This document shows positions 24,001 to 34,474 of a stretch of DNA of 64,000 nucleotides, one piece after another (the first letter of the stretch is position 1; each line of letters starts with the position of its first letter). The notes under the pieces were generated by a model. It was not told the origin of the DNA and did not search any database. It saw only the letters and a program-made list of their open reading frames with translations. Both the position numbers and the translations under genes were made by a program. The DNA is taken from the NCBI RefSeq assembly GCF_932294415.1, contig NC_065542.1, forward strand, positions 52,944,406 to 53,008,405. The letters run 5' to 3'. Source of the stretch: Quercus robur. Its lineage: Eukaryota; Streptophyta; Magnoliopsida; Fagales; Fagaceae.

Positions 24001-24530
24001 TAGGAATAAAAAAAAAAAAAACTTTTGTATAAGTTTAGGGATAAAAATGATATTTTACCCTTTAATTTATTTTAATTTTTAGAAAATCAGAATACCCAAA
24101 ATTTGAAACCCAATTTTGTTCCTCTCCTCTATTTTCATGGGATCTTTCCGGAGAATGACATAGAACTTGACCTCCATTGAATGCAATTTTCAAAGGTTTA
24201 GAACTCCCGTTATCAGCCTCCATCGTGCTTAGGTCCACACAGGTTTGTGAGCTATTGCACCAGAACTCACTTTTCATTTTCCATAACTCAAACAACTCAA
24301 GATTTGGATTAAGGACGGTGGTGAGAGTGGGTTTGCAAACATGAAGGTAAAACTAGTTGGACCATCTGTTTCCTTTGGTTGTTATATGGGATTTAGATTT
24401 GGGTTAATACAAAAATTAATTATCATAGAAAAATCAAAACACAAAATCAAAGATCAAATTGGACCTACTTGAATTATAAATGGTTTCTTAGAGATTTTAT
24501 CGTAACACACGGTCATGAGCTGTAAGGTTG
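21073..24530. other. AT-rich region, no gene identified
   Basis: Contains the upstream part of the CACTA gene (possible 5' UTR to about 21250), TA microsatellites at 21788-21808 and 22321-22340, a G/T-rich patch at 23053-23076, and short chance frames. I could not find the CACTA 5' terminus here; TTTTGTAGC at 22468 and 23089 are weak candidates only. Confidence 0.6.
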
Positions 24531-25611
24531 AATTTACTCAATCATTTTGTTAGCTTTATTCTATGCCAAATTTGCTTGTAATTCAATATTTAAAAGCCCT
24601 ATATTTAGGTGGGAATCATGTAAGAGTAGTGTGTGAAAGAGTGTGAAGAAAAGCTCAAGAGTGTGCACTCAAGAAGGACCTTGTAATTGGATCTCGCGAC
24701 TGGCGAGTCGCCAAAAATGGCGCACGTGTGAAGCATGCAAGGGAGTTGAAGAGTCATGTCAGCTATTGCACTACAAGACAAAACATCCAGTCTGACCAGG
24801 CCATTAGCTCGCGACTCAAACTTGCGACTCATTCCAATCGCAAGCTCGAGTCGCTAGAACATTCTGTTTGTTACAAAACTGACTCTTCGCATTCCATACA
24901 CCCACTACTATATATACACCCTTATATCCACGAAATGTAGAGAGCTTTAAGAGAGAATTTTGAGAGATAAACCCTAAAGAAGAATAAGATTGACTCATCT
25001 ACAATCTTCATCCTTTGATTCTCAAAATTCCTCTACTCTCACCCTCTCCATTGTTATATCCTTGAGAGGTACTTTAGCCAAATTCTTATCTCACCATACC
25101 CATATTTGTGAGAAGGCTTTTTGGCGCTAGGGAAGCAGTTAAGAAGATACCAATTTATTTTGATTGATGTAATGGGTGATTGCGAGATTCGGTAAACTAG
25201 AGAAGACAAGGTTCGACGTAACCCTGTTAGAGTAAGAAGCTTGGAGGGCTTAATGTACTGGGTAGATTAGACTTGGAGGGTCTTCTACTATTCATATATC
25301 CCAATTTTATTCTCTAGTGGATTATTGACTGCTTGGAGGGTGGCAGAGAGGTTTTTCACTAAGGACTTCGGTTTCTTCTTCGATAACACATCGTTGTATT
25401 GTCTTTGTGTTTGCATCTCTCTTCCCTTCATCTTTGCCTTTTAATTACTGCTGTGGTTTTGACTAATTTTGGTTTAGATTGTTTTACTGACTTTGTTTTA
25501 GCTTATCTTCATATTCCACACATATATTGTTTGATTATAAGCTTGTGTTGGTAATTTGTAAATTGGGGGTCTAAACGTTCATAGGTGTTTTACACACTTT
25601 TTGAATATTCA
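24531..25611 (+). repeat. Solo LTR of a Sirevirus related to element I
   Basis: 1081 bp, begins TGTAAGGTTG and ends TTGAATATTCA. It is flanked by the perfect 5-bp duplication TGAGC (24526-24530 and 25612-25616), so it is a solo LTR left by LTR-LTR recombination. CGCGAC/GTCGC motifs cluster at about 24690-24855, followed by TATATATA near 24910, the same layout as element I's LTR on the opposite strand. No interior remains. Confidence 0.93.
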
Positions 25612-25616
25612 TGAGC

Positions 25617-26144
25617 CAACAATCCAAAGATGCGAAAAAGCTAAACCTCTGCACAGCCAAACCAATGCTTCATACTGTTACCAAATCCACAAAAACAAAG
25701 TGTGATTGCATTCTATGGTTCTTGTTGCTGTGTTTTACCTTGCCATCTTGGTTTCTTGGGATTTTCATTTTAATTTCTAAAGTAATGTTTCATCTGCATG
25801 GCAGCGGTGAGATGGTTTCTGATTTTGGGATTTCTAAAATCTCTAATTTTCTTAAAACAACAAAAAAATAAATGTTAAGTTTTGACAGGTCATATGTTGA
25901 GACCCGATGTGTCAATCTATTTCCAACAACTGACATGGCACCTTTGTTTTAGTATTTTTATTAGTAGATTAATGACATGGTATAATTTGAACCACTTATT
26001 TCAAAATAAAAAGTCCACATTAAAATAAATTTATGTGGTAGAATATGTTAGGAACTCTTGATTTTGTCCTTTGATAATTGTTTTAACTTTTAAATGGTTT
26101 GGAATGAGAATTAAAATTTAGACCATTTTGCTTAAATGGTGTTT
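25617..26144. other. Spacer between solo LTR and element II
   Basis: AT-rich, no convincing gene or repeat. A short frame at 25611-25871 overlaps the LTR edge and is not supported. Confidence 0.6.
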
Positions 26145-26149
26145 AATTA

Positions 26150-27157
26150 TGATAGGCCAAAAACGAAATGACCCCTTGTGATAAATTAACCAATTAATTT
26201 AGCCAAGTGAATTAATTAAGTTAATTAACATGCAAATGCGTGGTAGCACAAACAAATCACCAATAAACTAAGTATGCAGCGGAAAATAAATTTGACACAG
26301 TGATTTGTTTACGAATGGGGAATATCTACACGGCAAAAACCCCATTGAGTGATTTTCAGGTCACCACTCCAGAAATTCCACTATTATCACAACAAGCGGT
26401 TACAAGTAAAGTAATTCTAGTATCTTATACCAACCTATAGTTGAACCCTTATCCCAATACCTAATTGGATTTGTTCTGTAGTGACAATTTCTCCTTTTGA
26501 TGCACGGCTACCAAGTACGTGACTAACCAATTGCGTAGATCCCAATACACAACTTCAATCACCAACTAGAGAAGGTTGTTGGCTGCAAAGTTCTTCAGTT
26601 CATCCACACAATGAAGATCAAGAAGATGCTTAGTCACAAAACTCTACGGTGCACAAACACAGCAACTTCTTCAGAAGAGATGAACTAGGGCAAACTTTGT
26701 CTCCAATCACAATTTGCTTAAACAGACTTTTCTCAAAGTTTGTGCAACTTGTGTACTCTTTGACAGCCCTTAAAATAATCCTTTTATATGTCTAGGGTTA
26801 GAAGAAAAGAAGTCCCAAAGACACATTCACAGATTCCAAGAAAATAATACAGAAAATCTGTTTTACTTAAATCTCGACAGATAGAAGGTGTCGAGCAGGT
26901 GTCGAGCACACGAGCTGAAACAACTTTCTTAAGCTCGATAGATGCAGCTGTCGAGCTTTAATGAATTTGCACTGTTCAGCTTGTTTCTTGGATAGACTTG
27001 ATGACTTCAACACTTGATCTTGAAACACAGTTTCTTGAAGTATTAAAAACACCTAGATCTACCCAATTACAAGTAAAGTGTATTTTGTCAAAGGATTAGC
27101 CAATTACATAAAATAGTGACATATATTCCTAACAAGTGAATCACATATGTCCTAACA
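26150..27157 (-). repeat. 3' LTR of element II
   Basis: 1008 bp; in element direction begins TGTTAGGA and ends GGCCTATCA. GTCGAG/CTCGACAGATA motifs lie at about 26873-26957, upstream of a TATA-like ATATAAAAGG near 26780-26790. It is shorter than the 5' LTR mainly because a repeat of the GTCGAG type is missing. Confidence 0.93.
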
Positions 27158-27616
27158 ATCTCTCCCTTTGGCAATCCGTGACAAAACCACAACAAACAAA
27201 TGAACATATGAGAGAAGTCATAAAACACTCAACTCATATTCACTTGTTGAATACAATAAAATCTATCTTAACATAAACTCTTGAAAAACTTTGCAAGAAG
27301 AGAGTTTATGACAAGTAGACTTTGACAACCTGTATTTTTGAAATACTTTAAACAAAACTCATTAAGGCATCTTTGTGTAAAATAGAAATAATAGATTGCA
27401 TACAAGTAATAAAAAGAATGTGCATAAAGAGAGAAAAGAAACAACACATGTAAGGGGTAGGTGAAAAAAAAAAACATACATCTACATATAGAGAAGAATA
27501 AGTACAATGTATGTCAATAAATGGTCACAAGACCTAAGGTACAAGAACAATGTATCTATAAAAGAAAGAAAAGAAAAGATACATAAAATCCTTACTATAT
27601 CCCTCAAGATATCAAC

Positions 27617-27705
27617 ACTCCCCCTAACAAAAAAAAAAAAACTCCTATACTAACTCTCCCCCTAAGTATGACCACTCTCATATATCAAAACTACTCTCCC
27701 TTTTT
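27617..27705 (-). promoter_or_regulatory. Multiple polypurine tracts, element II
   Basis: Three CTCCCCCT/CTCCCTTT blocks on plus (purine on the element strand) directly follow the extra ORF, as in element I at 7099-7180. Confidence 0.7.
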
Positions 27706-27730
27706 GTCACGAGTGACAAAGGATAGAGTG

Positions 27731-28804
27731 TCAAGTAGACATCTCATCAGTAGAGCTAGCATCTCCATCATCATCATCATCCTCATCCTTAGAATCAAAA
27801 TCAGAAGCCACTGGAGAAGGTGGAGGAGAAGCCTTAGAAGCAAAACCGCCTATGATCGCCTGCCGTCTAGCAATGCGGCCAACACGGACGTTCACCTGAT
27901 ACAACTTTGTAGAGAGTGTATCTAGGCAAGCACCCATGCCTTGAAGTTGCGCCATGATGTCTCCTAGTGACCTGAACTGCACCTCACTACTTTTAACGGT
28001 AGCATAGCCTATGGAACAAATATGAGTGAAGTGGTCGGACACAGGAAAAGGGACAGAAAAATGGCGTAATATCCTCGTGATAGCAGAAGGAAAGATGAGC
28101 TTATCACGGGACGTCGAATCTAGATGAACATCTATAATAGAAAGAATAAAATGAGAAGGGAAATCAATAATAAGATGTTCAAGGAGAGATAACAACAACC
28201 GAGCACGAGGCTCTGTGATGGAGTTATAATGAGAGAGAGGATGGAGTACAAAGGTCATCATCATGTTCAAAAACCGAGGGCCTTTTACAAAGCCCGAACA
28301 GTAAGTAAACTGGTGCTCACCCCACTCGAAAGGATGCTCACAAAAAGCAGATTTGAGCTCATCCTTGGACACAATCCGTAGAAGCTCACAACTAGGGTAG
28401 TTAAGGAACTCTACCCTAGGAACCCGAAGCATATCTGCAATAAGCTGCAGTGTGACAGGAATGCGCGTACCTCAAACACGAGTGAAGAAAAGAGGTACTG
28501 AATGATCAATCTCGTGCATGTTAAAGTAAAACTCTTGGATAAGCACGAGAAGACAAGTGATCGAGACGTCACACAGTGACTCCCATCCCCGACTGTGAAT
28601 GACATCGAGAAGGTCAGTGTCGGTGAAATCCGCCAGAATGACTTGGCGTTCTGAATGAATGTCGTGCCTAGAAAAGTTCTCTGAGAATGCCTTGTGGGCA
28701 TCATCATCATGGAACCGAAGAGAGATGGGAGCAGAATCAGAAGACGAAGATGTCCCGGAATGAAGAGGGTTCCGAGATGGAGTAAATTTACGCTTAGGTG
28801 CCAT
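27731..28804 (-). pseudogene. Extra (envelope-like) ORF of element II, one in-frame stop
   Basis: Starts at ATG 28804 (MAPKRKFTPSR), a basic Ser-rich N-terminus, and runs about 357 codons in one frame to 27731, broken only by TGA at 28472-28474. The stop fits a CpG deamination of an Arg codon. The central region (DIHSRGW, HPFEWGEHQFTY) is of the putative plant transposon protein type. The C-terminus has a heptad-rich segment (GDIMAQLQGMGACLDTLSTKL) and an acidic, Ser-rich tail. It aligns in layout with 7191-8278 but not closely in sequence. No membrane segment is evident. The protein would be truncated at about one third. Confidence 0.75.
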
Positions 28805-28812
28805 AGACACTC

Positions 28813-29197
28813 CTAACATAAACAAAGAGAGATGGAGAGACAGAAAGACAGTAAAAAAAGCTCAAAAAAAATTCAGATATAGCAAGTATATTGAAATGGA
28901 GTACATATGCATGGGAAATGCATGAACATGTGACATTCAAAGTAAATTGCATCATAGGCTCAACCTAATCCAATCCTACCAGCACACAATCAATTGAACA
29001 TATCTAAAATGCATGATAATATAGTTATTATGCTAATGTGATGCAATACATGAGATTTTAAACTCATTTAACCAAATCCCATCCCAAAATTTCAATAAAC
29101 ACTCATCAATTTTGAAAAACCTCAAAATTTTTCAAAATCCCCAAAACCTAGGTTTCAAAACATGAAATTCATGAAGAATGAGAGATTAGAAGCTTAC
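28813..29197 (-). other. Predicted 5'-leader intron of the extra ORF, element II
   Basis: The donor CACTTG/GTAAGC has its last exon base at 29198. The acceptor, TATGTTAG after a long CT-rich tract, has its first exon base at 28812, eight bases before the ATG. The intron is 385 bp. The sites are stronger than those in element I. Confidence 0.7.
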
Positions 29198-29620
29198 CAA
29201 GTGAAGAAACTCTTGAAAAAGCTTGAAGAAATCTTAAGGAGAAGATTGGGAGAGAGATGAGAGTGTTTGGGAGATGAAGAGATAGAGCTATCGAGAGAGA
29301 GATCGAGAGAAATGAGGTTCGGATCGCACGAGGAAGAATATATAGAACCTCAATAAAGCTAGACAAATGAAGGTGTTGAGAGGTGTCAAGCAAAGTGTCA
29401 AGCCAAGTGTTGAGGATTTGGCCGTCGACAGATACAGGTGTCGAGAAAGTGTCGAGGTACAAAAATATCAAACACAAGAGATGAGGCTCGATCAATCCAC
29501 CAAGTGTCGAGAAGCTATCGAGGGGATATGAACTTTCTCGATCGACCCACTAGATGTCGAGATTGTGATAAGAAAAAGCTTGGAAGCTCGACAGACAGGC
29601 GGGTGTTGAGAGGTGTCAAG
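29198..29620 (-). promoter_or_regulatory. Putative internal promoter with GTCGAG cluster, element II
   Basis: In element direction: a cluster of GTCGAG, CTCGATC, TCGACAGATA and related motifs at about 29620-29370, then TATATA at 29339-29344, then a CT-rich leader of about 110 bp ending at the splice donor 29198. The segment CTCGACAGATA plus GGTGTCGAG occurs almost unchanged in this element's LTRs (26874-26895 and 33454 onward). It has the parts of an RNA polymerase II promoter and first exon, but activity is inferred. Confidence 0.6.
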
Positions 29621-30749
29621 CTAGCTTTTAAAAACAGTTTTTCGAGAAGAGAAAAACACAGACATGAATGCAATCAACCATGCAATTCAACCAATGATCC
29701 AAACACCATATTAACCTCTCAAAATCATCTCTCAACAGTAATTTTAAGCACATGGATCCCAAAAATACACACACACACTAAACAAGTCTAACCAATTTTA
29801 TATTTCAAAAACAAGTTAAGACAATTTAGTGAGCATACATTAATACATATAAAACCTTATAATGGCCAAATCACATTATACTTGCACATGTATCAAGAGT
29901 AGCAAAGAATATTGCGTGTTGTGTGTGAAAAACATCGCAAGATCGCATAAGTGTATACATGTTATGACGATTTGAGATATGAGAAAATCACTTTAACTCA
30001 CACACAATCATAAGTGTTTGATGGGGACTATCATCTTCGCGGTACATCCTATAACTCCCACATCTCTTAGAATACACGCTTGCAATCATATTTAAAAGCA
30101 TTTTGATTTTTTTTCTTTGCATATTTTTCTTTTTAAGCAAATCATAAATGGGCATATAAGAGATAGAAAAGAAATACTCAATTTTGTTAAGCTTTTGACA
30201 TTCCAATTTTGCTATGCTGAAGCACATAAATGTCATTGACATTGCACTTTTACTATGCCGAAGCATACAGATGTCATATTATGATTGGCGAGCAACAATA
30301 GTGAAATGGTTATTTATGCCTTTCTCTTACAATTTTCTAGTCCTTCCCGTCAAAAAGAGTGATATGAGTGTTAAGTACAAGAGATAACTTAATCTTACTC
30401 ATAACAAACAAGAGTCACAAAACTTATTTGCTTAGTTGTGCATGGAGATGCTCATTTAAGCTACAAAAGATATAAAATTTAGAAAACTTTGTTTCAATGG
30501 CCATCCAAGGTACACAAGTACCAATTTACACAAAAAATACATTGTTTTTGTATTTTTCTGATTTTTCAATTTTTTTTTATATAAAAAAAATAAAAACAAA
30601 GCAAAACTGAAAAATAACCAAACAAAAACATGTTAAAACAAAGCAAAGCAAAGCATAAAACTAGACTGACTCAAAACTTGAAAGTAAAACAAACAAGTAA
30701 TGCACACACAAAAACAAGAAGAAAGAAAGAGAAAAGTGATAGAATCACT

Positions 30750-32690
30750 TGGAGTCCTTTTTCTTCTACACCTTGGAATAACCTTTCCTTTGATTAAACC
30801 CTTGAACCGACAATGAGGAGGAAGAATTAAAACCGTTCAAGTTCGAAAGGAACATGAGGGCTTTGAGAAGATCTCCAAGGGGAGCAATAGAGGATTGAAG
30901 CTGATTCTGGCTTCCAGATGCTATCATGCCGTTGCTCTATTGAGTGATTAACCACTTATAGCAATTTGGTCGAGTATGACTGGCAACTCTATAATGATGA
31001 TAGAGATGCTGCTTCTTTTGTTTAGGCTTTTAAGAGTTAGCCTTCTTAGCCCTAAGGTTCTAGCTTCCTTCTTATCTTTCTTAGGAGGTGTTCCTAAGAT
31101 AGATTTACCCTTGTCTATGTTCTCACTAGCTAATTCATTTTTAACAACATTGTTTTCAATTTCAACATTATTAGCAAGAGGAACAAAAATAGTAGTACTA
31201 ATTGGAGCAATATTAGAGGAAAAGAAACAATACCCTAAACTTGTTCGATCAGAAGCAGATTTCTGAAAACTGAGCATCTCATCAAACTTTGCACTTAAAG
31301 TCCTCTCCAATTGAGCCCTGACTTGAAATAGCCTCGCTTCAAGCTTCTTAGTCTTCTAAGCCAAGAAATTATTCTCCAACCTCAGTGCTCCAATAGTCTG
31401 ATTAACTTCATCAAACTTTGTGGAAAACACTTCACGATCAAGTTCCATATCACTGAGCTTCTTGGTGGTTAGCCTATAAAGTTTCTCATGTTTCTCAAAA
31501 GGCTTGTATAATTTCTCATAGGTTGTATAGATATCATCTTAATCATCCATCTTCTCAAACTTAGACTCCACCAATTCCTCTTTTTCATCCACATCTTCAA
31601 CAATCCCATCAGTAGGATTGACAGTGATAGTGAAGGCATTCAGGATTCTCTCATCCTCATTGTTGGAATCATCCTCAGGCTCTATGTCACTCAAAGTAGT
31701 AGCAAGTGCCTTACTCTTCCCAATACTCTTAAGATATGTAGGACACTCCTGTTTCGTGTGACTAAAGCCTTGACACCTAAAGCACTTAGGTCCTGTGGGA
31801 ACAGTGTACTAACTGCCATCCCGTGCATCCTTCTTCCCTTTGTCTTGGCTCTTGAACTGAGAAGAACTAGATTGCCTACGGTCCTTATCAAAACCCTGTC
31901 CATTGGCATTCTTCATAAACTTTTTGAACTGCCTAGTGATGTAAGACTTCATCTTAGAATCTTCATCGTCGGAAGACTAATCTGTATCACTGCTCTTGGC
32001 CTTCAGTGCCATACTCTTGCCCTTACCTGTTTTGCCAATCCTAGTCAACCCTAACTCGTAAGTCTGCAGATTACCAACCGACTCAATCAAAGGAATCTTG
32101 TCAATAACCTTTGATTCCTCTATCGCCGTGATCTTGGCATGGAATCTCTCAAGCAAAGATCTGGGCACTTTTTCCACAATCTTGGGTTTAGGAATGGTTT
32201 CCCCAAGATTGAATGCTGAGTTTACTATGTCTTTGAGCTTGGCATAGAACTTATTGAACGACTCATCCTCCTCTATCTTAATCTCTTCGAAGCTTGTAGT
32301 GAGCCTCTATAGTTTCGAATCCTTGATAGCCTTTATTCCCTCATAGGTTGTTTAGAGAATGATCCAAGCCTCCTTAGCAATTTCAGTGGAGGATATCTTC
32401 CTGAACTCCTCATTGGTGACCACACTAAATAAGGCATTCAATGCCCTGCTATTGAAGTTTGCCGCCTTAATCTTGGCATCATCCCAATCTGCTGGTACTT
32501 CCTTTGGCTTGGTCTAGCCTATCTCAACAACCTGCCACACTTTCTTATCTAAAGACTGCAAGAAAGCTCTCATGCGTACTTTCCAATATACATAGTTAGA
32601 GCCATCAAATAAAAGAGGTATGATTAAAAACTATCCTCTATCCATGACAAACAAGGGTCAATGGATCAACACAACAAAGATTAACTCTAA
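30750..32690 (-). pseudogene. Sirevirus gag, element II, several in-frame stops
   Basis: From about 32690 (NYVYWKVRMRAFLQSL) one main frame can be followed for some 640 codons. Parts seen: the UBN2-type Gag core (WDDAKIKAANF, FNEFYAKLKDIVNS, ERFHAKITAIEE), a CCHC zinc knuckle with CFRCQGFSHTKQEC near 31790-31749, an acidic/coiled-coil C-terminal region, and a second knuckle-like HTRPNC near 30970 whose two leading Cys positions read Tyr. At least six in-frame stops interrupt it, mostly TAG, and the Tyr codons also fit C-to-T/G-to-A decay. It ends near 30750 and is not followed by protease or pol. Confidence 0.75.
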
Positions 32691-32717
32691 TAAGATTATG
32701 CCTGCTCTGATGCGACT

Positions 32718-33750
32718 TGATAGGCCAAAAATGAATTGACACCTTGTGATAAATTTAACCAATTAATTTAGGCAAGTTAATTAATTAAGTTAATTAACAT
32801 GCAAACGCGTGGTAGCACAAACAAATCACCAATAAACTAAGTATGCAGCGGAAAATAAATTTGACACGGTGATTTGTTTACGAATAGGGAAAACCAACAT
32901 GGCAAAAATCCTATCTGGTGATTTTCAGGTCACCACTCCTGAAATTCCACTATTATCACAACAAACGGTTATAAGTAAAGGATTCACAGTACCTTATACC
33001 AACTTATAGTTGAACCCTTACCCCAATACCCAATTGGACTTGTTCTGTAGTGACAATTTCTCCTTTTGATGCACGGCTCCGAAGCACGTGACTAACCAAT
33101 TGCGTGGATCCCAGTACGTAACTTCAATCACTAACTAAAGAAGGTTGTTAGTTACAAAGTTTTTCAGTTCATCCACACAATAAAGATCAAGAAGATGCTT
33201 GGTCACAAAACCCTACGGTGCACAAACACAACAACTTCTTCAGAAGAAATGAACTAGGGCAAAACTTTGTCTCCAATCACAATTTGCTTCAACAGACTTT
33301 TCTCAAAACTTGTGCAACTTGTGTACTCTTTGACAACCCTTAAAATAATTCTTTTATATGTTTAGGTTTAGGAGAAAAGAAGTCCCAAAGACACATTCAC
33401 GGATTCCAAGAAAACAGAATAGAAAATTTGTTTTACTTAAACCTCGACAGATAGAAGGTGTTGAGTAGCTGTCGAGTAGGTGTCGAGCACACAGGCTGAA
33501 ACAGCTTTCTTAAGCTCGATAGATGCAGTTGTCGAGCCAACTGTTGAGATTTAATGAATTTGCATTATTCAACTTGTTTCTTGGATAGACTTGATGACTT
33601 CAACACTTGATCTTGAAATACAGTTTCTTGAAGTATTAAAAACACCTATATCTACCCAATTATAAGTAAAGTGCATTTTGTCAAAAAATTAGCCAATTAC
33701 ATAAAATAATGACATATATTCCTAACAAGTGAATCACATATGTACTAACA
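32718..33750 (-). repeat. 5' LTR of element II
   Basis: 1033 bp, TG..CA ends, next to the primer site. GTCGAG-type motifs lie at about 33449-33540 and a TATA-like ATATAAAAG follows near 33350. It pairs with 26150-27157. Confidence 0.92.
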
Positions 33751-33755
33751 AATTA

Positions 33756-34285
33756 AACTGTGTTTTATAATAGATTCATGTCTTACTAGGAGGGTTTGTG
33801 AATTGGATTCAAATCCTCTAGATTTCTTAGGGTACTTTACTAAATAAATTTTCTTAAATCTTAATCATTCTTTAATGATTTAATAGTTTAGATGTTGCCA
33901 TGTCAACATTCTACTAACAATAATCTTAATTGTTTTGTTTGCAACATTATTTTATTATTTTAAGTGTATTGTTTTTGGAATGCAGACATGGCAGAATCTA
34001 GACCCTTAAATCATAAAAAAAATGGTTAAGATTTAAAGAAATTTATTGGTAGAGTACCCAAAAAAATCTAGAAGATTTGAATCCTTTGAATTATGCATCT
34101 TTTCTTTTCTTTTTCTTTTTTTTCTTTTGTAAAAAGATTTGAGTCATGTTTTGGGTTTTCGGGGACTTTTTTAATCTATTAGCAATAATAACATGTTCGA
34201 AGTAGATATTTAGTGTTTTAGAAACTTTTGGCTTGAAAGAGGTAAGATAGGCAAAAATATTAGGTGTTTGTGTTTTGATGGGAAG

Positions 34286-34319
<34 letters not shown>

Positions 34320-34474
34320 TAACTAAGTCCACAAATATATGAGTGTAGCCAACCCATATCCTGGAGGTGTTTAAAAGAAAAGAAAGAAAAAAACAATCCT
34401 CTAGACTCATGTAGAAGGCAGACTTCTACTTACATAATCCATGCCTTACTCTTAATGCGGGCCTTGCTTTGTAA
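33756..34474. other. AT-rich spacer with GA microsatellite
   Basis: No gene. An AG repeat of about 15 units lies at 34288-34317. Confidence 0.6.

Larger units (their letters stand above)
26150..33750 (-). mobile_element. Sirevirus-type Copia element II, pol deleted
   Basis: LTRs at 26150-27157 and 32718-33750, bounded by the perfect 5-bp duplication AATTA (26145-26149 and 33751-33755). The primer site region reads CATCAGAGCAGG (decayed tRNA-Met type, 32701-32712) and the purine tract AAAGGGAGAGAT abuts the 3' LTR (27158-27169). The interior has gag with several stops, no pol at all, then a spliced extra ORF and extra purine tracts. Its LTRs differ from each other much more than those of element I and it has many stops, so it is older. 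The LTR sequence belongs to another family than element I. Confidence 0.92.

Noticed and set aside
27268-27507. Hydrophobic 79-codon frame as a membrane protein
   Set aside because: It arises from A/T-rich non-coding sequence between the LTR and purine tracts of element II.
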